Under the pieces are notes generated by a model that saw nothing but the letters and a program-made list of their open reading frames with translations, did no database searches and had not been told where the DNA came from. Shown here in pieces: positions 1-5,236 of a DNA stretch of 9,705 bases. Numbering within the stretch: position 1 is the first letter of the stretch; each line of letters starts with the position of its first letter. The position numbers and the translations under genes are program-made. The stretch is from Coriobacteriales bacterium (GTDB taxonomy: Bacteria > Actinomycetota > Coriobacteriia > Coriobacteriales > UBA8131), in contig JAIRXA010000138.1 of NCBI GenBank assembly GCA_031268525.1, forward strand, positions 1 to 9,705, in the 5' to 3' direction.

Positions 1-3
1 CCT

Positions 4-882
4 CTAACGCGACGTGTCGCTTGGGAAGAACAGCGCCACGGTGCCGGGGCCGGCATGAGCACCGATCACCGGATCGAGATCGTTGACGACGAAATCGGTC
101 ACCCCGTGGTTCTCGCGAATGAGCTCGACCAGATACGCGGCATCTTCCGGACAGTCGCCATGCGAGATGTAGACGGGTTGCTCATGCATCGGCTTGGCGG
201 CAGTGGCGGCAAAACGCTCATAGAGCGCGTGAATTGATTTCTTGCGGCTACGCACCTTGTCCACCGGCACGAGGCGTCCGATCGCGTCCACCTGCAGGAT
301 CGGCTTGATGTTGAGCAGGGTACCGGCGAGGGCGACGCCTTTTGAGAGACGGCCGCCGCGTTGCAGATAGCGGAGGTCATCGACGGTGAACCAGTGAGCA
401 AAATAAAGCCGACGGTCGGCCACCCAGTCCGCAAGTTCATCCAAACTCGCGCCTTCACGCTTGCGCTTGGCTGCCGCGATCACCAACAGGCCTTCTCCAA
501 GTGCCGCAGCCAGAGAATCAACACAGCGCAGCTTCCGCTCGGGATACCTCTCGCGCTGTATCGCGTCCATGAGGGAACTGACGGCTTCATACGTACCCGA
601 AAGCGCTGAATCAAAGCCGATATACAGGACGTCCCGACCGGAATCGAAGGCAGCGATAAGACCGGCCTCTGCGTCACGCAGGTTTGCCTGCGAGGTCTTA
701 ACGACCTTCCCCTTGCGCATCATGTCGTAGAATTGTCTGTTGTTGGTGGCGACACCTTCGGCATAGCCATTATAGGAGACACCATCTACGTTGAATTCCA
801 AGGGCAGTATCCTCAGCCCATACTCTTTGATCATCTCATCTGGCAGATTCGCAGAAGAATCGGTGATAATATCAAAACTCAT
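4..882 (-). CDS. DegV family fatty-acid-binding protein
   Basis: The 292-aa product fits the DegV/FakB family (usually about 280 aa). These proteins bind a single fatty acid and, in Firmicutes, present it to the kinase FakA for phosphorylation and entry into phospholipid synthesis. Visible family marks are the N-terminal strand and ITDSSANLP motif (residues 5-14), the KTSQ loop (62-65), the SALSGTY fatty-acid/carboxylate loop (92-98), the LQRGGRLSKG segment with the following LLNIKPIL near the middle, and the C-terminal HAGPGTVALFF block. The ATG at 880-882 is preceded by AAAGGAGG (890-897) at 7 nt, a near-perfect Shine-Dalgarno. It starts 1 nt after the stop of the DUF167 gene, so it is probably co-transcribed and coupled. 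No fakA-like gene is in the window. The lipid ligand is inferred from the family; the stop lies at the window edge, so what follows is unknown. Confidence 0.93.
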   Translation of the reverse strand: MSFDIITDSSANLPDEMIKEYGLRILPLEFNVDGVSYNGYAEGVATNNRQFYDMMRKGKVVKTSQANLRDAEAGLIAAFDSGRDVLYIGFDSALSGTYEAVSSLMDAIQRERYPERKLRCVDSLAAALGEGLLVIAAAKRKREGASLDELADWVADRRLYFAHWFTVDDLRYLQRGGRLSKGVALAGTLLNIKPILQVDAIGRLVPVDKVRSRKKSIHALYERFAATAAKPMHEQPVYISHGDCPEDAAYLVELIRENHGVTDFVVNDLDPVIGAHAGPGTVALFFPSDTSR

Positions 883-883
883 A

Positions 884-1171
884 TCAAAACCTCCTTTGGT
901 CGGTCATGTGCCCCATCAGAAGTCTCAGCGCCTCCTCGTCCATATCAACTTCCACCAGTTTATGCCGGGAAGTCTCACCGCGCAACAGTCGAACACGACT
1001 TCTCGGTAGCGAGCATTGCCGCGCGATCAAGGACAACAGAGCGGCATTCGCCTTACCGCCTTCGGCAGCGGTGCGCACTTTGACCACAAGCTCCGGCGGC
1101 GTCGAGTCGTTCCAACCGATAATCGCATCGACTCCAGCCTTTGGCGTGACCTTGACGGCGAGGGTGCTCAG
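884..1171 (-). CDS. DUF167 (YggU-like) small protein with probable CTG start
   Basis: This is a 95-aa member of the DUF167/YggU family, small conserved proteins of unknown function. Family marks are the N-terminal strand VKVTPKAGVDAIIGW (about residues 6-20), AAEGGKANAALL in the middle, and the strand LLRGETSRHKLVEV near the C-terminus. The only ATG/GTG/TTG start in frame is a GTG at 1085-1087, which would remove the conserved first strand and the P-K-A motif. Upstream the frame is open only to a stop at 1199-1201 and contains no canonical start. A CTG at 1169-1171 overlaps the divIVA stop as CTGA and has GAGGAG (1177-1182) 5 nt upstream, so I place the start there. It lies between divIVA and degV with overlap or a 1-nt gap, which indicates one mRNA. 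Family assignment is firm; the start codon is inference. Confidence 0.85.
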   Translation of the reverse strand: MSTLAVKVTPKAGVDAIIGWNDSTPPELVVKVRTAAEGGKANAALLSLIARQCSLPRSRVRLLRGETSRHKLVEVDMDEEALRLLMGHMTDQRRF

Positions 1172-2040
1172 TCGATCTCCTCGATATCGAGCTCTTCGTC
1201 ATCGTCAGAATCGAAACCGGCATAGGAAGGCTTGGCTTTGGCGACACCTGTGGCGGCCACGGACTCATGGTCGGGCTCACTCGCATAAGTCGGCGCCAGT
1301 TCGGACCTTGGAGGCGCTGCGAAGTCAAGGGCGGGCGTAGCGGCAGACGCGGATTCAGACCTGCTCTCGGGCTTGGCGGCCGACGTCGCCGGAGCAGAAG
1401 CAGGAGCCACGGTCGCGGAATTGGCGGCAATGAGGTCTTTCTGCTTCTGGTAGTCGGCCGTGGGAGAGGACGGAATAACCTCTTCGAAAGCCGGGAAACG
1501 CTTCTGGGCGTCAACACTGTAATGGCTGAGCAGGGAGAGATAATCGGTACGAAAGCGCTCGGTGGATTCGCGTAGACGGTCCAACTCGCCCATCGTCTTC
1601 TGCTTCTCGGCATGAGCCTCGCGCACGATGTCGCGCGCCTTTGCCTCTGCCTCGCGATAGACGGACTCGGCCTTGCGACGCGCCTCGTCCTGCATGGCAT
1701 CGGCGCTGCGCTGTGCGGCGATGAAGGCCTTGGAGATGACGTCCTCAGAAACACTCGGTTCCGCAGGGGCGACTGCCTTGACCGGCTCGAGCTGGGTTGC
1801 TGGCGCCGCGGCGGATTGAGCCGCACTCGCCGCAGACCGCGCGCGCGCGACTTGCGCTTCAGCGGTCGCAGCACGCTCCTCCGCCGCCCTGATGCGCGTG
1901 GCCGCCTCGGCGATCGCACGATTCAGGGTATCGACATCGATGGCGACCCGTTCAAGAAACTCATCGACCTCGGCGGGATCGTAGCCTTTCTTGGCAGTTC
2001 CGAAACTCACTTGCTGAATTTCCAATGCGGTGATACTCAT
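1168..2040 (-). CDS. divIVA: DivIVA / Wag31-like polar and septal coiled-coil protein
   Basis: The 290-aa protein has the DivIVA N-terminal lipid-binding domain (residues 1-35, with KKGYDPAEVDEFLERV). An Ala/Glu/Arg-rich coiled coil follows to about 70, then an Ala/Pro linker. A second coiled coil (about 95-165) contains AFIAAQRSADAMQDEA, and a long Ala/Ser/Pro-rich tail ends in a strongly acidic cluster (DSDDDEELDIEEID). DivIVA binds curved membrane at poles and septa; in Actinobacteria (Wag31) it directs polar growth and wall synthesis. I chose the ATG at 2038-2040 because AGAGGA stands 6 nt upstream. An in-frame TTG at 2053-2055 would overlap that ribosome site and add residues before the conserved MSITALEIQ start. 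It follows yggT by 39 nt and overlaps the DUF167 gene by 4 nt. The acidic C-terminus is typical of partner-binding tails, but its target is unknown. Confidence 0.95.
   Translation of the reverse strand: MSITALEIQQVSFGTAKKGYDPAEVDEFLERVAIDVDTLNRAIAEAATRIRAAEERAATAEAQVARARSAASAAQSAAAPATQLEPVKAVAPAEPSVSEDVISKAFIAAQRSADAMQDEARRKAESVYREAEAKARDIVREAHAEKQKTMGELDRLRESTERFRTDYLSLLSHYSVDAQKRFPAFEEVIPSSPTADYQKQKDLIAANSATVAPASAPATSAAKPESRSESASAATPALDFAAPPRSELAPTYASEPDHESVAATGVAKAKPSYAGFDSDDDEELDIEEID
1177..1182 (-). promoter_or_regulatory. Shine-Dalgarno deciding the DUF167 start
   Basis: GAGGAG on the minus strand lies inside the last codons of divIVA, 5 nt before the CTG at 1169-1171. It is the best ribosome-binding site ahead of the conserved DUF167 N-terminus and is the main support for the CTG start. 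Confidence 0.6.
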
Positions 2041-2073
2041 GGTCGTTCCTCTCAAAAACGAATTCGTGCGGCT

Positions 2074-2082
2074 ATTATCTCA
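2074..2082 (-). promoter_or_regulatory. possible extended -10 promoter for divIVA
   Basis: The minus strand reads TGAGATAAT across the yggT stop codon. This is a TG-n extended -10 with a GATAAT hexamer (5 of 6 to consensus), and would place a transcript start about 27 nt ahead of the divIVA ATG. I see no convincing -35. It could give divIVA an extra promoter independent of ftsZ; chance occurrence is not excluded. Confidence 0.3.
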
Positions 2083-2517
2083 CAGAAGAAAGCGGGCGAC
2101 GAGCTGAAGCAGCAATATGGCAATCAGGGGCGAGAAGTCGATCCCGCCCATAGGAGGTATGAAACGACGGAAGAGCTTGACGTAGGGGCTGACGATACTG
2201 TCGATTATCCGATAGATGTCGGCGATCAGGCCCTTGTCCCGGGTGTTTGCAAACCAGGAGAGGAGCGCCCAGGCGATGATCAGCATCACGTAGAAGTTCA
2301 CAATCGTCATCAACACGCTGCTGATCTGATAGGGCAGGATACCCGCAGCGAACGCGGTGGCAGGGGCGGGCATCGGCAAGGTGACTGACAAGGCCGCAGA
2401 CGCGGGGGCAAGTTCTGCCGCGGGCGCCACCGCAGACGCGGGGACGAGTTCTGCCGTGGGCGCCACCGCAGACGCTGTGGCGGAAAACAGGGACTGGAAG
2501 AACGAAAGGGGTATCAT
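2080..2517 (-). CDS. YggT family membrane protein with repeat-bearing N-terminal extension
   Basis: The C-terminal half (about residues 60-145) is a standard YggT protein: a membrane helix (VNFYVMLIIAWALLSWF, about 73-89), a cytosolic-looking stretch with the family block IYRIIDSIVSPYVKLFRRFIPP, then GGIDFSPLIAILLLQLVARFLL as the second helix. Known YggT proteins are about 85-100 aa, so this 145-aa product carries about 55 extra N-terminal residues rich in Ala, Pro and Val, including two 12-residue repeats. The ATG at 2515-2517 overlaps the proC stop as ATGA and has GAGGAG 5 nt upstream, so the long form is well supported. YggT is habitually linked to sepF and divIVA (ylmG in Bacillus), and its plastid relatives affect nucleoid and division. 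Its precise role here is unknown. Confidence 0.9.
   Translation of the reverse strand: MIPLSFFQSLFSATASAVAPTAELVPASAVAPAAELAPASAALSVTLPMPAPATAFAAGILPYQISSVLMTIVNFYVMLIIAWALLSWFANTRDKGLIADIYRIIDSIVSPYVKLFRRFIPPMGGIDFSPLIAILLLQLVARFLL
2394..2477. repeat. 36-bp tandem repeat, about 2.3 copies, within yggT
   Basis: A unit beginning ccgcagacgc recurs at 2394, 2430 and 2466. The two full copies differ at only a few bases, and the third is partial. Thirty-six bases keep frame and encode a 12-residue Ala/Pro/Glu/Val unit (AP-x-AEL-x-PASA) in the YggT N-terminal extension. The near-identity suggests recent duplication by slippage or unequal recombination. Confidence 0.85.
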
Positions 2518-3332
2518 GCAAGCTCCTCAGCACGGCGCAGTGCGGCGTTAAAAGCCGAGCGCACGATGTCGTTGAAATCATGAGAGGCGAAGTCATCGAG
2601 TGCGGCAGCGGTTGTGCCGTGCGGACTCGTAACCGCTTCGCGCAGTTCTGTGGGCGCGATGCCCGTAAGATCGAGATACCGCGCGGTTCCCACGAGCGTC
2701 TGCCGCGCGAGTTGGGTGGCGACCTCAGGAGGCAGGCCTGCTTCCAATCCGGCGCTCGCGAGCGCCTCGACAAACAGCGCAAAGTAGGCGGGGCCCGAGC
2801 CCGAAAGCGCGGTGACGGCGTTGAGCTGCGCCTCATTGATGAGTACCGCCTCGCCCATCAGCGAAAAGAGGTCACGCACAAGCTCGCCTTCGGAATGCGC
2901 CGTACCTTCGGCGGTGCTCACGGCGCTCATTCCAGCACCAACAGTCAGCGGCGTATTGGGCATGACCCGAATGACCGCTGCGTTGGGGAAGAAGGCACGT
3001 ATCGTCGGGGTCGTCACCCCCGCAGCGATACTGATAACGCGCATCGGCGTGAAGGTCGTGCTCGCCGCGAGAGACTCACACACCGTTCTGAAGACCTGCG
3101 GTTTGATGGCCAAAATGACCGTGTCGGGTTTATCGATCTCAACGCCGCTTGCCACACAGCTGACCCCGTAGGTTTCGTTGAGCTGTACCCGTCGATGTTC
3201 ATTTGGCTCGGCGACGATGATGCTTTCGGGATCAAAAAGGGCGCCGTTCACCATTCTGGAGACAATCGCCTCGCCCATCGTACCGCCGCCGATCAGGGCG
3301 ATGGTACCCAGTCGACCTACCAGGTCGTCCAT
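2514..3332 (-). CDS. proC: pyrroline-5-carboxylate reductase
   Basis: ProC catalyses the last step of proline synthesis: NAD(P)H-dependent reduction of delta-1-pyrroline-5-carboxylate, in the cytosol. The 272-aa length is normal for the family. Visible are the N-terminal Rossmann loop ALIGGGTMGEAI (about 12-23), the AIKPQ motif, VMPNTP near the middle, the active-site segment ALSGSGPAYF, and the C-terminal signature around VTSPHGTTAAAL (about 234-245). His238 sits where the family usually has Gly, Asn, Ala or Lys. The ATG at 3330-3332 shares one base with the sepF stop and has GGAG 5 nt upstream. A GTG one codon earlier would sit only 2 nt from that site, so I prefer the ATG. The gene overlaps yggT by 4 nt downstream. 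The sepF-proC linkage is also known in cyanobacteria. Confidence 0.97.
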   Translation of the reverse strand: MDDLVGRLGTIALIGGGTMGEAIVSRMVNGALFDPESIIVAEPNEHRRVQLNETYGVSCVASGVEIDKPDTVILAIKPQVFRTVCESLAASTTFTPMRVISIAAGVTTPTIRAFFPNAAVIRVMPNTPLTVGAGMSAVSTAEGTAHSEGELVRDLFSLMGEAVLINEAQLNAVTALSGSGPAYFALFVEALASAGLEAGLPPEVATQLARQTLVGTARYLDLTGIAPTELREAVTSPHGTTAAALDDFASHDFNDIVRSAFNAALRRAEELA

Positions 3333-4330
3333 CACATCTCCAATCTGATTGAGGCGCGTTCCTCGCTGGTCAGTGCTGTCTTTGCGGTAAAGATATAGAC
3401 GCGGTCTGCATGGCGGTCAACCTGACCATCGAGCGCACTGGCCACCCCGAAAGAGAAATCCAGGATGCGTTTGGCGAGCTCGGGGCGCACCTGGGTGAGG
3501 TCAAGCACGACAACCGAACCACCCCTGAGACGTTTGGTCACCTGTTCGGCCTCGGCGTAGCTGAGCGGGCGAAGGTACTCAATGCGCCGACGACCCCGCG
3601 TACGCACATGTCCGCTGATGATGCCAGGTCCAGAGGTGTAGCCACCCGTAGCTGGTCGATTCGGCGCGGCCGCAGCCGACGCGGACGTTCCAGAGGTGAA
3701 TGAAGTGAACGAACGAGGGCTGGAACCAGCGACTGGGCCTACCCTCGCGGCCGAGCCCACACCCGAACCTACACCTACACCCGAGCCCTGGTTCGACGAT
3801 TGCCTACCGCCGACCCGTCCAAAGCGCCCAGTATCCTCAAGGCGTAGACGTTCCGACTGAAGCTCGGTCAGCGAATTCATATCGCTGCGAGCCAATCCAT
3901 CCCTGAAGGCAAGGGCATCCTCGTCCAGACCGCTTGCCTCATAGGCATTCGTCGCCCGCTGGTAGACACGCGGCTCAGGGATGCGATCACGGATCTGCGA
4001 AGTGGCTTGTGGCCGCCCGTGCAATGCGGCAGACGAACGCATACTCGTCGGTTCTGGGCGATGTGAGCGCACATCCGCAAGCGAAACGAAGGGTGTATTA
4101 CTATCATTATAGTAATCTGCGCGATCGACTCCAAAGGCAGTCATTGAGATCGGCGCGTCGTCCGTATCGCCATAATCGTCGTAGGGGCCCTCTGCGGGGT
4201 CTGCCCCGTAGACTCCCCTCTCATCATAGTCCTCGTAATCGCCATAGGCAGCTTTGCGGCCATCATCGCGATAATCGTCATCCGGGACGCCCAAACCAAG
4301 ACGCCCTCGCACGCTGTCGAGTATACCCAT
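3332..4330 (-). CDS. sepF: SepF, membrane anchor of the Z-ring, with long linker
   Basis: SepF binds the FtsZ C-terminal tail and the membrane, substituting for FtsA in Gram-positives and cyanobacteria. The N-terminal MGILDSVRGRLGLG (1-14) matches the expected amphipathic membrane-targeting helix. An Asp/Tyr-rich acidic stretch runs from about 16 to 65. The SepF core is C-terminal (about 247-332), with RRIEYLRPLSY, GGSVVVLDLTQ and RILDFSFGVASALDG visible. At 332 aa it is longer than usual SepF proteins (about 150-240 aa) because of a linker of roughly 180 residues, including a Gly/Val/Ser stretch with GSGVGVGSGVGS and a Ser/Thr/Ala run. The ATG at 4328-4330 has GGAG 6 nt upstream; an in-frame TTG at 4340-4342 overlaps that site and is rejected. 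Its stop overlaps the proC start. Phosphorylation of the Ser/Thr-rich linker is conceivable but not shown. Confidence 0.95.
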   Translation of the reverse strand: MGILDSVRGRLGLGVPDDDYRDDGRKAAYGDYEDYDERGVYGADPAEGPYDDYGDTDDAPISMTAFGVDRADYYNDSNTPFVSLADVRSHRPEPTSMRSSAALHGRPQATSQIRDRIPEPRVYQRATNAYEASGLDEDALAFRDGLARSDMNSLTELQSERLRLEDTGRFGRVGGRQSSNQGSGVGVGSGVGSAARVGPVAGSSPRSFTSFTSGTSASAAAAPNRPATGGYTSGPGIISGHVRTRGRRRIEYLRPLSYAEAEQVTKRLRGGSVVVLDLTQVRPELAKRILDFSFGVASALDGQVDRHADRVYIFTAKTALTSEERASIRLEM

Positions 4331-4404
4331 GCCCTGCTCCAAACCAAAAAGTCTCTCGGCACCGACTACGTTTTTACTCCAACTGTGCCGCAGCGAACAC
4401 TGTA

Positions 4405-4420
4405 GGACGCGTCCCGCGGG
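4405..4420. repeat. two overlapping palindromes after the yggS stop
   Basis: GGACGCGTCC (4405-4414) is a perfect 10-bp palindrome. It overlaps CCCGCGGG (4413-4420), a perfect 8-bp palindrome ending one base before the yggS stop codon. They lie in the 90-nt yggS-sepF gap (4331-4420). Neither can form a good hairpin, having no loop, so a protein-binding site is more plausible than a terminator. The rest of the gap has a 6-bp inverted repeat (4357-4362/4385-4390) with a 22-nt loop and no convincing promoter or terminator. Confidence 0.4.
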
Positions 4421-5104
4421 TCACGTCCAGACAGTCCTGCCGATGCGTACCATTGTAGCACCTTCCTCAATTGCCAGGGGATAATCCTCACTCATGCCCA
4501 TCGAGAGTTCGCTGAGCTCGATCCGCCCAGGCGTATGCCAGGAAGTCGCATACCGGTCGCGAAGCGTGCGCAGACCACAGAAGCTCGCCCGGGCGGCGAC
4601 AGGATTGCCCTGCGGCGCCATCGTCATCAGGCCACGGACGCGAAGGCCCTCACCAGCTTCCGAGCACGCCAACTCAAGCAGGCGGACAAGCCCCGTGGGC
4701 CTGAGGCCATCCTTGCTCACCTCACCCGAAACGTTCACCTCAAGCAGCACATCCTGGACGACACCGAGCAGCCGGGCGCGACGCGCGACCGCGATCAGTG
4801 CGTGATCGGAGGCAAGGGAGTGCACAAGGGTTGCGCGTCCAACGAAGTCTTTTATCTTGTTCGTCTGAATACTGCCGATAAAGTGCCAGCGTTCCTCGGG
4901 ATAGGCCGCCTGCCTCTCCTTGAAGAGCCCTGTGCGGTTCTCGGCAAAATCATGTTGACCTACCGCGCGCGCCTCGGCAAGCTCTGCGAGCCCAACCGTC
5001 TTGCTCACGGCTATAAGAGCGACCTCCGCGAGGGCGCGACCGGTGCGTTCACAGGCCTCGGCCATGGTCTCGCGAATGGATTCGATGTTGGTGGCGATTG
5101 AGAT
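4421..5104 (-). CDS. yggS: YggS/PipY family PLP homeostasis protein with probable ATC start
   Basis: This family (YggS, YlmE, PipY, PROSC) binds pyridoxal phosphate without known catalysis and keeps PLP, amino-acid and keto-acid pools in balance. Family marks are the PLP lysine in LIAVSKT (Lys35 in the proposed numbering; Lys36 in E. coli YggS), HFIGSIQTNKIK, LLEVNVSGE, GLMTMAP, and the phosphate-binding C-terminus LSMGMSEDYPLAIEEGATMVRIG. The first ATG (5063-5065) would give 214 aa and lose half of the conserved N-terminal helix. In-frame codons before it encode ATNIESIRET, matching the family start. No ATG, GTG or TTG occurs in this frame back to the ftsZ stop. AGAAAGG (5112-5118) lies 7 nt before an ATC at 5102-5104, giving 227 aa, close to the usual size. 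The start is inferred; the identity is firm. A pgeF gene, often between ftsZ and yggS in Actinobacteria, is absent. Confidence 0.93.
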   Translation of the reverse strand: MSIATNIESIRETMAEACERTGRALAEVALIAVSKTVGLAELAEARAVGQHDFAENRTGLFKERQAAYPEERWHFIGSIQTNKIKDFVGRATLVHSLASDHALIAVARRARLLGVVQDVLLEVNVSGEVSKDGLRPTGLVRLLELACSEAGEGLRVRGLMTMAPQGNPVAARASFCGLRTLRDRYATSWHTPGRIELSELSMGMSEDYPLAIEEGATMVRIGRTVWT

Positions 5105-5112
5105 GGTGGAAC

Positions 5113-5128
5113 CTTTCTGATGAGAAAG
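5113..5128 (-). promoter_or_regulatory. hairpin over the yggS Shine-Dalgarno
   Basis: On the minus strand CTTTCT-CATC-AGAAAG forms a perfect 6-bp stem with a 4-nt loop. The 3' arm is most of the AGAAAGG ribosome site used by the proposed ATC start, so pairing would hide it. The 132-nt ftsZ-yggS gap (5105-5236) contains no other clear element. Confidence 0.45.
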
Positions 5129-5236
5129 CCGCTGATCCGATGTTCTCGATCCGACGCACCTTGCTTGAGAAAAAGGCGGGGTGTACGTTTTACCTGAGTC
5201 TTCCCCGTCAGATCGAAGATGCGGATCCGAAGCTTT

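Noticed and set aside
1612..2388. Plus-strand open frame opposite divIVA and yggT (258 codons)
   Set aside because: It crosses two firm minus-strand genes, has low-complexity Arg/Gly/Asp-rich content and no ribosome site, so it is a shadow frame.
2580..3398. Plus-strand open frame opposite proC (272 codons)
   Set aside because: Arg/Gly-rich translation antisense to intact proC; no recognisable domain.
4357..4390. Hairpin (CGGCAC/GTGCCG) before sepF as an attenuator
   Set aside because: Six-base stem with a 22-nt loop, and the T5 run begins 6 nt after the stem; too weak to call a terminator or attenuator.
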